Notes: generated by a model from the sequence alone, not told the origin. A stretch of 64,000 nucleotides of DNA from Pseudomonas kielensis (GCF_014236655.1 NZ_JACMYG010000004.1:266643-330642); one strand, 5' to 3'. Counted from the stretch's first letter, positions 28,097 to 40,166 are shown. Translations and numbers: made by a program.

Positions 28097-30884
28097 GATA
28101 ACCTTGGATGCCTTTGTCGAGGAAGCTCTCTACTTTGGTGCCAACTACGCCACCGAGACCTTTCAGAACGATTTGGAGGAAGATGCCGTGGTCGCCTTTT
28201 TCGTTTTGCGGGGCTTCCTGACTGAATTCGTCATAGGACACCCAGTAACGGTTGATCAGGCGCAGTTTCCAGCAGCAGTTGTCGTATTCGAAACCACCGA
28301 AGGCTTCCAGCGTACGGTTGCGGTTGTAGTCGTACTGCCAGCGGCTGATGGCGTTCCATTGCGGCACGACCGGCCAGATGACCGAGAAGTCGTGCTGTTG
28401 AATCTTGTAGTAATCCTTGACGTAGCCAGGCTGGCCCGGGGTGCCGTAGTCGCCGCCGAACTGCCATTTACCAGTGTTCTGGTTGTAGATCACTTGGTCA
28501 TTGCGATAACGATAACCGGCGTTGATAACCTTGTTCGGGTTGTCTTCAGGCTGGTAGTGGAACATCGCGCTGCCCGAGCGAGGGCTGTGGCTGTCCGGGT
28601 CCCAGTTGTAGTCGGCCGTGGTGCTCCAGTCACGGTTCCAGTTGTATGCGTATTCCAGGGCATACGGTGAAACGCTCGACTGAGCATCTTTGCGATCTTT
28701 CACATCAATCCCCGGCAACTGGACTTCACGGTCTTTGAAGTACACGGCCTGGCCGACGCTGATGCGTTGACGCTCGAAGCCGTTGTCTTCGATCCAGCGG
28801 TTGGTTACGCCCAGCGACAGCTTGTTCTCGTCACCCACGCGGTCGGAGCCCGAGAAGCGGTTGTCGCGGAACAGCGAGGCGTAGTTGAAGGTGTATTCGC
28901 TGGTGTCGAATACCGGAATATCTTCCTGGTTCTTCTCTGGGACGTAGAGGTAGAACAGGCGAGGTTCCAGGGTCTGGCGATAGTTCTTGCCGAACCATTG
29001 GGTATTGCGGTCGAAGTACAGGCCGCTGTCGATGCTGGCGATCGGCACCCCACGGCTCTGGTTGCTGTCGAAATGGCCGTTGACATTGTCTGTCCCGGCG
29101 GCGGCAGCAGCTTGATCCTGAGCCACGATCTGGCTCTTGCCGATACTGTCCAGGTCGAGTTGGTACTGGGTGTATTGGTATTTGAGCGCAGGCTTCACGA
29201 AGCCGTACGTCCAGTCGAGCGGCAAGCTGACCGTAGGTGCCAGGTTCAGGCGGTCACCTGTGGCGCGCGCCAGGCCTTGGATGTTGTTGTCCAGGCGTGG
29301 GGATGAGTTGCCATCCTGATCCACGAAGTCGCCGGTTTTCAGGTCCCGGTCAAACCGCACGAGCTCGGTCTGGTAGGCAAAGTTCAGCCCGCCCGGTTGC
29401 TGTGGCAGGAAACCGTTGAAGGTGATCTGCGGCAGGCGGTCGTATGGCGTGAGGTTGGACACCGACGCCAATTCATAGGCCTGGGCATTGATCCGCGCGG
29501 TGAAGGTGTCGCCACGGTAGCTGACAGCACCTTGCTGATTGACGAAATCGGAAACGCTTTTAACGCCCAACTGGTCAGTCTGCAGATCCTGGAAGTAGTA
29601 CGGATCGCTGATCTTGGTGTAGTCGACTTCGGTGAATACCCGCGAGTCCAGGCCACCCTTGTGCTGCCAGTTGTACATGTAGCGGGTTTTTTCGTAGTCG
29701 GACTGCTGCTTGCGCTCGTCTTCCTGGTCGTCCAGGTACGCAGCACCGAACTGGCCCTCGCTCGACTTGGTCAGGTAGCGAGCCTCGCCTTCCAACAACA
29801 TGCCGCGCTTGCTCATGTAACGCGGGTACAACGTGGCATCGTAGTTCGGCGCCAGGTTGAAGTAGTACGGCGTCACCAGCAGCATCCCGGTATCGCTGCC
29901 GCTGCCGATGGTCGGCGGCAGGAAGCCGGACTGGCGGCGGTCGTCGATCGGGAAGTAGATGTACGGCGTGTACAGGACTGGAATGTCCTTGACCCGCAGT
30001 GTCACGTTGGTTGCGGTACCGAAGCCGGTCGCCGGGTTCAGCGTGATGTTGTTGCCCTTGAGCTGCCAGGCGTTGCTGTTGGGCTCACAGGTGGTGTAGG
30101 TACCGTCCTTGAGGCGGATGATCGCGTTTTCTGCACGCTTGGCGTACAGCGCGTTACCACGCACACGGGACTTGTGCAGCACGTATTCGGCGTTGTCGAC
30201 CTTGGCTTCGCCGGTGTCCAGTTGCACGTCAGCGTGGTCGCCGACGATCAGCGCGCCGTTGTCGCGCACCCGGACGTTGCCGTTGAGTTCGCCACGGTTC
30301 TCGGCCTGGTACAGGCTGGCCTCGTCGGCCTCGACCTGCATGCTGCCTTGGCGCATGACTACGTCACCGGCGAGGGTGGCAATCTGCTGCTCCTGCTGGT
30401 AGCGGGAGGCCTTGGCGCCGATGAAGGTCGGCGAGTCGCTTTTACTCGTCTTGTCATTCATGCCAGGACGGGTCGGTTCGACATAGGCGCCGGAGCAGTA
30501 CGGACCGGTTTCGGCCAGTTGGGCAGCGGTGAGCTGTTCACGCGGGACCCAGTCGAGGTGACTGTAGTCGGTGCTGCGCGACTTCAGGCCGCGACCCTCG
30601 GCTTCGGTGACCAGCGCCGGTTTGTCCGCGGTTTCGTCGGCAACGTTGGTGTCTGCTGCCGATCCGTTGCCCGAGCTGACCGCACTGGCATCATGCACAG
30701 GGCGCGGAGGCAGTTGAGCCGCGTTGGTTTTCGGCGCGCAATCCCAGGCACCCGAAGCAGAGACTGAGCAGTCATACTGTTCCGCGGCGACCACGAAGGA
30801 AGTGGCTAGAGGTTGCAGGGCCAGCAGACTGCCGGTAACCAACAACGGAAATTTTTTACGAAACGCGGGGGATTTCAATGCCAT
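28071..30884 (-). CDS. lptD: LPS-assembly outer-membrane protein LptD
   Basis: A 937-residue outer-membrane barrel protein that, with LptE plugged inside, inserts LPS into the outer leaflet. Signal peptide at 1-33 from ATG 30884, an N-terminal cysteine pair ([20 protein letters not shown]) for disulfide maturation, a long N-terminal segment typical of Pseudomonas, the OstA beta-jellyroll ([20 protein letters not shown], about 180-310) and a 26-strand-type barrel to the C terminus. In-frame codons upstream to 30935 are not conserved. First gene of lptD-surA-pdxA-ksgA-apaG-apaH and divergent from amgK. Confidence 0.96.
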   Translation of the reverse strand: MALKSPAFRKKFPLLVTGSLLALQPLATSFVVAAEQYDCSVSASGAWDCAPKTNAAQLPPRPVHDASAVSSGNGSAADTNVADETADKPALVTEAEGRGLKSRSTDYSHLDWVPREQLTAAQLAETGPYCSGAYVEPTRPGMNDKTSKSDSPTFIGAKASRYQQEQQIATLAGDVVMRQGSMQVEADEASLYQAENRGELNGNVRVRDNGALIVGDHADVQLDTGEAKVDNAEYVLHKSRVRGNALYAKRAENAIIRLKDGTYTTCEPNSNAWQLKGNNITLNPATGFGTATNVTLRVKDIPVLYTPYIYFPIDDRRQSGFLPPTIGSGSDTGMLLVTPYYFNLAPNYDATLYPRYMSKRGMLLEGEARYLTKSSEGQFGAAYLDDQEDERKQQSDYEKTRYMYNWQHKGGLDSRVFTEVDYTKISDPYYFQDLQTDQLGVKSVSDFVNQQGAVSYRGDTFTARINAQAYELASVSNLTPYDRLPQITFNGFLPQQPGGLNFAYQTELVRFDRDLKTGDFVDQDGNSSPRLDNNIQGLARATGDRLNLAPTVSLPLDWTYGFVKPALKYQYTQYQLDLDSIGKSQIVAQDQAAAAAGTDNVNGHFDSNQSRGVPIASIDSGLYFDRNTQWFGKNYRQTLEPRLFYLYVPEKNQEDIPVFDTSEYTFNYASLFRDNRFSGSDRVGDENKLSLGVTNRWIEDNGFERQRISVGQAVYFKDREVQLPGIDVKDRKDAQSSVSPYALEYAYNWNRDWSTTADYNWDPDSHSPRSGSAMFHYQPEDNPNKVINAGYRYRNDQVIYNQNTGKWQFGGDYGTPGQPGYVKDYYKIQQHDFSVIWPVVPQWNAISRWQYDYNRNRTLEAFGGFEYDNCCWKLRLINRYWVSYDEFSQEAPQNEKGDHGIFLQIVLKGLGGVVGTKVESFLDKGIQGYREREDQAF

Positions 30885-31014
30885 CTTATTAGTCCGGGCT
30901 TCCTGCGTGCCATCTGCCCGCGGTGTGGGCCGCACGCCTCTCGATGGTCTGAAAAAGATGCTGGATAATAAAGCATGACCCGCTTGACGGCTAGCGCCGT
31001 CGGAGACCCTTGCA

Positions 31015-32708
<1,694 letters not shown>

Positions 32709-32709
32709 G

Positions 32710-33477
32710 ATGTTGTGGCCAGGGACTCTGATCGGAGCCGGGGCGGGGTTTGCCATCGCCAGCATTCCGGGGGCCATGCTCGGTGCATTGTTGGGGCAGG
32801 CGCTGGATCGGCGCCTGCAACTGCAAAGCCTGGGGCATCTGCGCGAGCGCCTGGGCGGGCGTGCGATGCTGCGCAACGATGAGTTGCTGTTCGTGCTGCT
32901 CGGGCGCCTGGCCAAGAGTGATGGCCGGGTGGGTGACGGTCATATCTACCAGGCGCGCCAGGAAATGCGCGCACTGGAGATGAACGAGTTTGCCCAGAAG
33001 CGTGCCATTGCGGCGTTCAATCGTGGCAAGAGCGGGCATGATCGGTTGCGCGGTTACCTGCGCCGTCTGCGTGCCCAGCCCCATGCCGCCGAAGGGGTAC
33101 TGCGGGCGTGCTGGCGGATGGTCTGGGCAGACGGGCGTGCAGGACGTGCCGAACGCGAACTGCTGGCCCAGTGGGGCAAATGGCTGGACTGGACGCCGGA
33201 GCAGGTGCACGCCCTGGCCCAGGATTACGAACCGCACAAGCGACCCTTGGCCAGCAGTGGCGAGGCTTACCAGCACGCCATGCGCCTGCTGGGGGTGACG
33301 CTGAGCAGCGAGCCGGACCAGATCAAACGGGCCTACCGGAGGCTGCTCAGTCGGCATCATCCGGACAAGATCGCTGGCAGCGGGGCTTCGCCGTCCCAGG
33401 TGCGCGAAGCGACGGAGAAGACCCGGGAGTTGCACAGCGCCTATGCGTTGATCCGTCAGCGGCGCGACTTTCGCTAG
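32710..33477 (+). CDS. TerB-DnaJ domain protein (DjlA-like)
   Basis: A 255-residue protein starting one base after the murU stop. It has an N-terminal glycine/alanine-rich hydrophobic segment (LIGAGAGFAIASIPGAMLGA, about 5-24), a TerB-like helical domain (about 55-160, LLFVLLGRLAKSDGRVGDGH) and a C-terminal J domain (about 190-255) with the intact HPD in YRRLLSRHHPDKIAGSGASP. The plan is that of DjlA, an inner-membrane DnaK co-chaperone, but E. coli DjlA is more basic in its linker; I use DjlA-like. Likely co-transcribed with amgK-murU. Confidence 0.85.
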   Translation: MLWPGTLIGAGAGFAIASIPGAMLGALLGQALDRRLQLQSLGHLRERLGGRAMLRNDELLFVLLGRLAKSDGRVGDGHIYQARQEMRALEMNEFAQKRAIAAFNRGKSGHDRLRGYLRRLRAQPHAAEGVLRACWRMVWADGRAGRAERELLAQWGKWLDWTPEQVHALAQDYEPHKRPLASSGEAYQHAMRLLGVTLSSEPDQIKRAYRRLLSRHHPDKIAGSGASPSQVREATEKTRELHSAYALIRQRRDFR

Positions 33478-33493
33478 GACGCCGTTGCCCTGC

Positions 33494-34483
33494 CTAGGGC
33501 AACGGCGCAGCGTTGTTCTGCGGACTCAACCAGCCTCGCACCCGCCGCACCAACTGTTCCTGTTGGGCGGCGTTGTTGCCGGGCAGGGCGTTCAGGGAAA
33601 TCTGCCGGAAACTCGAATCCTTCAACCGCTTGCTGGCCTGCAGGCGTTCCTGGGCCGCGCGTTGCAGCAACGGTTTGTCGTTGTAGTACAGATCCAGGGT
33701 CGGCAATTTCAAGCCGGTGGTCAGTTCCGTCAACCCGGGAGTGCTGGAGGCGGGAACCTGGGCGGCGACCATCACCAGTTTCGCGACTTGAGCCGGCTGT
33801 TTTTCGCTCAGGTAACGGGCGGCCCAGTAAGCCCCGGTGCCGTGGCCGAGCAGGACGATACTGCGGGCGTTCTGTTGCTCGGCAAAGGCCAGGGCGGCGT
33901 CGATGCGCAAAAAGATGCGCAGGGCATCGGCCTTGAGCTGCTCATCGTGGGTCTGCGCCACCGGCTGATCCGCCACCTCACCTTCGCCACCGGCTACTTG
34001 CTCGATAGGGGCTGCGGTGCTGGCGTCTTTACTCGGGGGCTCGCTGCTGGTCGGTGCTGGTGCACTTTCGAGGATGCGCGGCTGTGGGGCATTGCTTTGC
34101 AGGTCCGGCAGGGTAAGACTCAGGCTGCTCCAGTCGGCGTCGGGCAATTTTTGCCGCAAGGGAGCAATTGCTTGAGGCCAGTCAGCGGTTTCGCCCGTGC
34201 CCGGGATGATAATCACCGTGCCTTGGGGCTCGCTGGTGTTGGCCGGTTGCCACAGGGCCAGGAACGTCTCGCTGCCCGCCGGCAACTGTTGCTGTTCGCC
34301 AGAGGGCAAGCTGCGTTGCAGGGCAGCGGCTTCTTCCTGGCTACGCTCAGGCAGGGGCTGGCGTTGCTCGGACGGTTCGCTGGCAGCAGGTTCTGTTGGC
34401 TCGGCAGCCTGGGCGGAAAAGACGCCAGGCAAGATCAACGACAGGCACAATGCTGGCAGTGCCAGGCGGTAGACAGGGGGCAT
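33494..34483 (-). CDS. DUF3530 family secreted protein, alpha/beta-hydrolase-like
   Basis: A 329-residue protein with a signal peptide (YRLALPALCLSLILPGVFSA, cleavage after AQA near residue 26), a Pro/Glu/Ser-rich linker, and a domain with hydrolase features: TVIIIPGTGETADWPQAIAP followed by SIVLLGHGTGAYWAARYLSE. The nucleophile elbow reads GHGTG, with histidine where a hydrolase would have serine, so classic catalysis is doubtful. Function unknown. Convergent with the djlA-like gene and divergent from agtS. Confidence 0.8.
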   Translation of the reverse strand: MPPVYRLALPALCLSLILPGVFSAQAAEPTEPAASEPSEQRQPLPERSQEEAAALQRSLPSGEQQQLPAGSETFLALWQPANTSEPQGTVIIIPGTGETADWPQAIAPLRQKLPDADWSSLSLTLPDLQSNAPQPRILESAPAPTSSEPPSKDASTAAPIEQVAGGEGEVADQPVAQTHDEQLKADALRIFLRIDAALAFAEQQNARSIVLLGHGTGAYWAARYLSEKQPAQVAKLVMVAAQVPASSTPGLTELTTGLKLPTLDLYYNDKPLLQRAAQERLQASKRLKDSSFRQISLNALPGNNAAQQEQLVRRVRGWLSPQNNAAPLP

Positions 34484-34557
34484 CGGATATTCCAGGCCAG
34501 AAGTATTCCCGGCAGCCTAATGGGTTGGTCAGTATTTGTCAGTGTGTGAGAGTTCCC

Positions 34558-36960
34558 ATGAAACGTCTTTGCTGCCTGTTGCTTATCGGCTGTTTCTGGC
34601 TTCCCTTGATGGCCTGGGCGGCTGGCGCGCCGCCTGCGCGCGTGGCGCAACTGAACAGCGAGCAACGGCAATGGCTGGATCGTCACCCCGAGTTGCGGGT
34701 CGGTGTGGTGCTGCAGGCGCCTTACGCACAGTACGACCGGCGTCTGCAGCGCCTGTCCGGGGCCAACGTCGAATTGATGCAGTGGCTGGCCAGCGCCCTG
34801 AAGATCGAGCTGACCTGGCGTAATTTTCCCGATGTCGCGCAGTTGGAGCAGGCGGTACGTGAGGGCGAGGTCGACATGGCCCCGGGCCTGACCCAAACCC
34901 CCGCTGGCCTGCGTTTGTGGCAATTCACTGACCCCTACATGCGTGTGCCGCAATTGGTGGTGGGGCAACAGAAGGGCGCCGGCGCGGTGGACCTGGAGAA
35001 ACTCGACGATCAGTCACGGGTCGCGGTGCGGATGCCCAGTGCGATTGCCGATTATCTGCGCAGCAACTACCCCAACCTCAATTTGCAGGGCGTCCCCCTG
35101 GAGCGCCAGGCCCTGCAACTGCTGCTGTCCCAGCAAGCGCGCTACGCGGTCATCGATGAGGCCCAACTCAGCCGGCTGTCCGTAGAACCGGAGTTTGCCG
35201 GGTTGGCCGTGGTGGGGGATATCGGCCTGCCGCAGTTGCTGCGGGTGGCTACCCGTCGCGATTGGCCGGAGTTGGCCGGCATCGTCGAAAGTGCCTTGCA
35301 CGCGATCCCGGCCAAGGACCTGGAGCAATTGCACGCACGCTGGCTGCAGCCCAAGTACCCACGTTTGTCGGAGTCCCCGGGGTTCTGGCAGAACCTCTGC
35401 CTGTTGCTGGGGGTGTTGCTGCTGAGCGCCATGGCTATTGTGATCTGGCAACGACGCCAGCAACACCTGCTCGAGCAGCGCTTGCTGGCCGCCCGGGAGG
35501 ACATTGCCCTGCGCGCGGCCAGCGAAGAAGCGTTGCGCCTGACGCAATTCTCCATCGATCAAAGCACCGTCGGGATCCTCTGGGTCAACTGGGACAGTCA
35601 CGTGCGCTACGCCAACCGGGCGGCCGAAGACATGCTGGGGTATGCCGTGGGCGGGGTGATCGACCGACCGCTGATCGACTTCGAGCCCAGCTTGCACATG
35701 GACCGCTGGTTGAACCTGTGGAAACGCGCGCGGGCCAGCGAGGAGGGGCCACAGAGCTTCGAAACCAATTGCCTGCGCGCCGATGGCAGCATTTTGCCGG
35801 CTGACGTGACCTTGAGCTTTCTGCGTTTTCGCGACAGCGAATACCTGGTGGTCTATCTCAACGATGTCACCGAGCGCCGGCGGGCCCTGGCGGCCTTGCG
35901 TGAGAGCGAGGCACGCCTGCAGGGGATTGCCGCCAACGTCCCGGGCCTGGTGTTTCGTCTTGAACGGGCGCCGGTGACCGGGCAAATCGACTTTGCCTAC
36001 ATCAGCGAAGGCAGTGAGAGCCTGGTGGGCTACTCGCCCGCCACCTTGAGCCATCGCGACATGGGCCTGCGCAGCGTGGTGCATCCCCAGGACAGAGCCA
36101 GTTATCACCGCACCCAGGATCACGCGCTGGACACCGACAGTGACTGGTCGTGGCAGGGCCGCATCCTCACCCGCCAGGGTCAGCAGCGCTGGGCCGAGAT
36201 CAAGGCCATCACCCGCCGCCTCGACGATGGCGCCTTTGTCTGGGACGGGATCGTCTGGGACATCAGCGAGAGCAAGCGCATCGAACTGGAGCTGGCCAGC
36301 TCCCGGGAGCAACTGCGTGAGCTGTCGGCGCACCTGGAGAGTGTGCGCGAAGAGGAAAAGGCGCGGATTGCCCGGGAGGTCCACGATGAGTTGGGGCAAA
36401 TGCTGACGGTGCTCAAGCTGGAAACCTCGATGTGTGAGCTGGCCTACGCCGATCTGGACCCTGGCCTGAGTGATCGGCTCAACAGCATGAAGCGCCTGAT
36501 CGCGCAATTGTTCCAGCTGGTGCGGGACGTGGCCACGGCGCTGCGCCCACCGATTCTCGACGCCGGTATCGCCTCGGCCATCGAGTGGCAGGCCCGGCGT
36601 TTCGAGGCGCGCACCCAGATTCCCTGCCTGGTGCAGGTGCCCGACAACCTACCGGTGCTCAGTGATGCCAAGGCCATAGGCCTGTTCCGGATCCTCCAGG
36701 AGGCACTGACCAATGTCATGCGCCACGCCCAGGCGCATACTGTGGAGCTGACGCTGGTGCTGGAAGACGGGCAGTTGTGCCTGACCGTCAGCGACGACGG
36801 TGTAGGTTTTGTCGCTCAAACTGGTAGGCCGACGTCCTTTGGGGTAGTGGGCATGCGCGAGCGAGTGTTGATCATGGGTGGCACACTGCTGCTCGACAGC
36901 GAACCGGGCGAGGGCACCACCCTTGAGGTTCGTGTGCCTTTGCATGAAGCGTGCAGCTGA
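34558..36960 (+). CDS. agtS: AgtS sensor histidine kinase
   Basis: An 800-residue kinase. From the N terminus: signal peptide (1-22), periplasmic solute-binding type 3 domain (about 30-255, PELRVGVVLQAPYAQY), transmembrane helix (about 280-300, LCLLLGVLLLSAMAIVIWQR), two PAS units (about 330-450 and 455-580), a HisKA_3 dimerisation segment with phospho-acceptor H609 in IAREVHDELGQML, and an HATPase domain (NVMRHAQAHTVELTL, VSDDGVGF). Placement before agtR and agtABCD matches P. aeruginosa PA0600. The periplasmic domain should bind an amino-acid-like ligand such as 5-aminovalerate or GABA. ATG 34558 gives the signal peptide. Confidence 0.88.
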   Translation: MKRLCCLLLIGCFWLPLMAWAAGAPPARVAQLNSEQRQWLDRHPELRVGVVLQAPYAQYDRRLQRLSGANVELMQWLASALKIELTWRNFPDVAQLEQAVREGEVDMAPGLTQTPAGLRLWQFTDPYMRVPQLVVGQQKGAGAVDLEKLDDQSRVAVRMPSAIADYLRSNYPNLNLQGVPLERQALQLLLSQQARYAVIDEAQLSRLSVEPEFAGLAVVGDIGLPQLLRVATRRDWPELAGIVESALHAIPAKDLEQLHARWLQPKYPRLSESPGFWQNLCLLLGVLLLSAMAIVIWQRRQQHLLEQRLLAAREDIALRAASEEALRLTQFSIDQSTVGILWVNWDSHVRYANRAAEDMLGYAVGGVIDRPLIDFEPSLHMDRWLNLWKRARASEEGPQSFETNCLRADGSILPADVTLSFLRFRDSEYLVVYLNDVTERRRALAALRESEARLQGIAANVPGLVFRLERAPVTGQIDFAYISEGSESLVGYSPATLSHRDMGLRSVVHPQDRASYHRTQDHALDTDSDWSWQGRILTRQGQQRWAEIKAITRRLDDGAFVWDGIVWDISESKRIELELASSREQLRELSAHLESVREEEKARIAREVHDELGQMLTVLKLETSMCELAYADLDPGLSDRLNSMKRLIAQLFQLVRDVATALRPPILDAGIASAIEWQARRFEARTQIPCLVQVPDNLPVLSDAKAIGLFRILQEALTNVMRHAQAHTVELTLVLEDGQLCLTVSDDGVGFVAQTGRPTSFGVVGMRERVLIMGGTLLLDSEPGEGTTLEVRVPLHEACS

Positions 36961-36977
36961 TTTTTCTGGAGAAGTCT

Positions 36978-37607
36978 GTGATCCGTGTACTGGTAGCCGA
37001 AGACCACACCATCGTGCGCGAAGGCATCAAGCAATTGATCGGCCTGGCCAAGGATCTGCTGGTGGTGGGGGAGGCGAGCAATGGCGAGCAGTTGCTCGAA
37101 ACCCTGCGCCACGTGCCCTGTGAGGTGGTGTTGCTGGACATTTCCATGCCTGGGGTGAATGGCCTGGAGGCGATCCCGCGGATTCGCGCGTTGAACAATC
37201 CCCCGGCGATTCTGGTGCTGTCGATGCACGACGAGGCGCAAATGGCCGCCCGTGCCTTGAAGGTCGGGGCCGCCGGTTATGCCACCAAGGACAGCGACCC
37301 GGCACTGTTGCTGACGGCGATTCGCAAAGTGGCTGCTGGCGGGCGCTACATCGATCCGGAACTGGCGGATCGAATGGTCTTCGAAGTCGGCCTGACCGAT
37401 TCGCGCCCCCTGCATTCGCTGCTCTCGGAGCGTGAGTTCTCGGTGTTCGAACGGCTTGCCCAGGGCGCCAACGTCAATGACATCGCCCAGCAACTGGCGT
37501 TGAGCAGCAAGACCATCAGCACCCACAAGGCGCGCCTGATGCAGAAGCTCAACATCACTTCCCTGGCGGAGTTGGTGAAGTACGCCATGGAACACAAGCT
37601 GCTCTGA
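36978..37607 (+). CDS. agtR: AgtR response regulator, NarL/LuxR type
   Basis: A 209-residue regulator starting at GTG 36978 with GGAG about six bases upstream. The receiver domain (1-120) has the acidic pocket E8-D9, phospho-acceptor D54 in VVLLDISMPG and lysine in YATKDSDP; the C-terminal LuxR-type HTH (about 145-205) has LSEREFSVFERLAQGANVND and KTISTHKARLMQKLNI. It lies 17 bases after agtS. In P. aeruginosa AgtR activates agtABCD and has been linked to sensing of peptidoglycan fragments. A dyad upstream of agtA is a candidate target. Confidence 0.9.
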   Translation: MIRVLVAEDHTIVREGIKQLIGLAKDLLVVGEASNGEQLLETLRHVPCEVVLLDISMPGVNGLEAIPRIRALNNPPAILVLSMHDEAQMAARALKVGAAGYATKDSDPALLLTAIRKVAAGGRYIDPELADRMVFEVGLTDSRPLHSLLSEREFSVFERLAQGANVNDIAQQLALSSKTISTHKARLMQKLNITSLAELVKYAMEHKLL

Positions 37608-37740
37608 AAAGTACCTGTGGTATCCGCCTGCCACGTACCCGGCACATATCCATTTACGACACTCCGGCAAACCGCTTTGGCCTGTTCTTGTGGCCTGTAG
37701 CTGGAAACTCGCCGCCGACCTGTCCAAACGCGCCATCCTT

Positions 37741-37756
37741 GTAGGGCAATCCCTAC
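37741..37756. promoter_or_regulatory. Palindrome upstream of agtA, candidate AgtR site
   Basis: Perfect inverted repeat GTAGGG-CAAT-CCCTAC, about 110 bases before the agtA start, in the 250-base gap between agtR and agtA. Spacing and symmetry suit dimers of NarL/LuxR-type regulators. Assignment to AgtR is inference from position. Confidence 0.45.
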
Positions 37757-37866
37757 CCCCAACCTTCCATCTGGCTGAGGCGATTCTCTCCTGCGCCCCG
37801 ATTTGCGCGACTGTCTGCAGCCACTAGGCTTAATCCACGGCAGTCATCAACAATAAAGGTGTGGGT

Positions 37867-38991
37867 ATGAGCGAGGTCGATTCAAGCGCGGGGACCAATG
37901 ATGTACTGGTCAGCTTTCGTGGCGTGCAGAAGAGCTACGACGGCGAGAACCTGATCGTCAAAGACCTCAACCTGGATATTCGCAAAGGCGAGTTCCTCAC
38001 CTTGCTCGGGCCCTCCGGCTCCGGCAAGACCACCAGCCTGATGATGCTCGCCGGTTTCGAAACCCCGACCGCCGGCGAGATCCTGCTGGCCGGGCGTTCG
38101 ATCAACAATGTGCCGCCGCACAAGCGTGACATCGGCATGGTGTTCCAGAACTACGCCCTGTTCCCGCACATGACGGTGGCCGAGAACCTCGCGTTCCCGC
38201 TGACCGTGCGTGGCCTGAACAAGAGCGACGTGAGTGACCGGGTCAAGCGTGTCCTGAGCATGGTCCAGCTCGACGCCTTCGCCCAGCGCTACCCGGCCCA
38301 GCTTTCCGGTGGCCAGCAGCAGCGGGTGGCCCTGGCCCGGGCGCTGGTGTTCGAACCGCAACTGGTGTTGATGGACGAACCGCTCGGCGCCCTCGATAAA
38401 CAGCTGCGTGAACACATGCAGATGGAGATCAAGCACCTGCACCAGCGCCTGGGTGTGACCGTGGTCTATGTGACCCACGACCAGGGCGAAGCCCTGACCA
38501 TGTCTGACCGGGTGGCGGTGTTCCATCAAGGCGAAATCCAGCAGATCGCCCCACCGCGCACATTGTACGAAGAACCGAAAAATACCTTCGTCGCCAACTT
38601 CATTGGCGAAAACAACCGCCTCAACGGCCGTCTGCACAGCCAGACCGGCGAGCGCTGCATTGTGGAGCTTGGGCGCGGGGAAAAGGTCGAGGCGCTGGCG
38701 GTGAATGTCGGCAAGACCGGCGAGCCGGTGACCCTGTCCATTCGTCCGGAGCGTGTCAGCCTCAATGGCTCCAGTGAGTCGTGCGTCAACCGTTTCTCCG
38801 GGCGGGTGGCGGAATTCATCTATTTGGGCGACCACGTCCGTGTGCGCCTGGAAGTCTGCGGCAAGACCGATTTCTTCGTGAAACAGCCGATCGCCGAGCT
38901 GGATCCGGCGCTGGCCGTCGGAGACGTGGTGCCGCTTGGCTGGCAGGTCGAACACGTACGTGCTCTCGACCCCCTTCTAGAGGCGAATTGA
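37867..38991 (+). CDS. agtA: AgtA: ABC transporter ATP-binding protein
   Basis: A 374-residue ATPase of the spermidine/putrescine (PotA) class: Walker [21 protein letters not shown] (about 45-55), Q-loop [13 protein letters not shown], signature [20 protein letters not shown] and Walker [13 protein letters not shown], then a TOBE regulatory domain (about 285-370). It powers uptake by AgtC-AgtD. ATG 37867 has AAAGG seven bases upstream; GTG 37861 is too close to it. In P. aeruginosa agtABCD takes up 5-aminovalerate and GABA. Confidence 0.9.
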   Translation: MSEVDSSAGTNDVLVSFRGVQKSYDGENLIVKDLNLDIRKGEFLTLLGPSGSGKTTSLMMLAGFETPTAGEILLAGRSINNVPPHKRDIGMVFQNYALFPHMTVAENLAFPLTVRGLNKSDVSDRVKRVLSMVQLDAFAQRYPAQLSGGQQQRVALARALVFEPQLVLMDEPLGALDKQLREHMQMEIKHLHQRLGVTVVYVTHDQGEALTMSDRVAVFHQGEIQQIAPPRTLYEEPKNTFVANFIGENNRLNGRLHSQTGERCIVELGRGEKVEALAVNVGKTGEPVTLSIRPERVSLNGSSESCVNRFSGRVAEFIYLGDHVRVRLEVCGKTDFFVKQPIAELDPALAVGDVVPLGWQVEHVRALDPLLEAN

Positions 38992-39035
38992 TCGCCCCCT
39001 TGCTTCACCAACCCTGCACGTGGAGATAACAATAA

Positions 39036-40079
39036 ATGTTGAAATCCCTGAAATTCACCACCCTGGCTCTGGGCATGATGGCTGCGGCACACGCGATGGC
39101 CGCGGGCTCCGACCTGACCGTGGTGTCGTTTGGCGGCGCGAACAAGGCCGCACAGGTCAAGGCCTTCTATGCGCCTTGGGAAGCAGCGGGCAACGGCAAG
39201 ATCGTCGCCGGTGAATACAACGGTGAAATGGCCAAGGTCAAGGCCATGGTCGACACCAAGAGCGTGTCCTGGGACCTGGTGGAAGTAGAGTCGCCAGAGC
39301 TGTCCCGCGGTTGCGACGAGGACATGTTCGAGCAACTCGACCCCGCGCTGTTCGGTAACCCCGACAATTACGTCAAGGGTGCGATCCAGCCGTGCGGCGT
39401 GGGCTTCTTCGTCTGGTCGACCGTGCTGGCGTACAACGCCGACAAGCTGAAAACCGCGCCGACCAGTTGGGCCGACTTCTGGGACACCAAGAACTTCCCG
39501 GGCAAGCGCGGCCTGCGTAAAGGCGCCAAGTACACCCTGGAATTCGCCTTGATGGCCGACGGCGTGGCCCCGAAAGACGTCTATAAAGTGCTGGCCGGTA
39601 AAGATGGCCAGGACCGTGCCTTCAAGAAGCTCGACGAACTCAAACCGAGCATCCAGTGGTGGGAAGCGGGCGCTCAGCCGCCACAGTACCTGGCGTCCGG
39701 TGACGTGGTCATGAGCTCGGCATACAACGGCCGGATCGCTGCCGTGCAAAAGGAAAGCAACCTGAAAGTGGTGTGGAACGGCGGTATCTACGACTTCGAC
39801 GCATGGGCCATTCCTAAAGGCCTGGACAAGACCCGCGCTGAAGCGGCGAAGAAATTCATCGCGTTCTCGGTCATGCCACAACAGCAGAAAACCTACTCGG
39901 AAAACATCGCCTACGGCCCGGCCAACACCCAGGCAGTACCGCTGTTGAACCCGGAAATTCTGAAAGACATGCCGACCACTCCGGAAAACATCGCCAACCA
40001 GGTGCAGATCGACGTCAGCTTCTGGGCGGACAACGGCGAGCAACTGGAGCAGCGTTTCAATTCCTGGGCCGCGAAGTAA
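39036..40079 (+). CDS. agtB: AgtB: periplasmic substrate-binding protein
   Basis: A 347-residue solute-binding protein of the polyamine/GABA type. Signal peptide LKFTTLALGMMAAAHAMAAG (cleavage near residue 22), mature start SDLTVVSFGGANKAAQVKAF, and typical YNGEMAKVKAMVDTKSVSWD and WEAGAQPPQYLASGDVVMSS segments. It captures the substrate for AgtACD. It follows agtA by 44 bases and is separated from agtC by a 136-base spacer with a strong hairpin, as often seen where a binding protein is needed in excess. Confidence 0.9.
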   Translation: MLKSLKFTTLALGMMAAAHAMAAGSDLTVVSFGGANKAAQVKAFYAPWEAAGNGKIVAGEYNGEMAKVKAMVDTKSVSWDLVEVESPELSRGCDEDMFEQLDPALFGNPDNYVKGAIQPCGVGFFVWSTVLAYNADKLKTAPTSWADFWDTKNFPGKRGLRKGAKYTLEFALMADGVAPKDVYKVLAGKDGQDRAFKKLDELKPSIQWWEAGAQPPQYLASGDVVMSSAYNGRIAAVQKESNLKVVWNGGIYDFDAWAIPKGLDKTRAEAAKKFIAFSVMPQQQKTYSENIAYGPANTQAVPLLNPEILKDMPTTPENIANQVQIDVSFWADNGEQLEQRFNSWAAK

Positions 40080-40142
40080 GCACGACCCTGTGGTAGGGCT
40101 GCTCAATGCCAGTCAGTTAGAGGTTTGACACCGCAGTCCCTT

Positions 40143-40166
40143 TTGGAGCGAGCTTGTTCGCTCCAA
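40143..40166. repeat. Hairpin (half-REP) between agtB and agtC
   Basis: Nine-base stem TTGGAGCGA/TCGCTCCAA around loop GCTTGT. Sequence resembles a single Pseudomonas REP unit. No U-run, so likely an mRNA 3'-end stabiliser for the agtA-agtB part, analogous to hairpins after other binding-protein genes. Confidence 0.6.

Noticed and set aside
35014..36507. 497-codon minus-strand frame opposite agtS
   Set aside because: Antisense shadow; agtS domain order is complete on the plus strand.
37608..37860. Sigma-54 promoter for agtABCD
   Set aside because: No convincing -24/-12 element; the system uses a LuxR-type regulator that would work with sigma-70.
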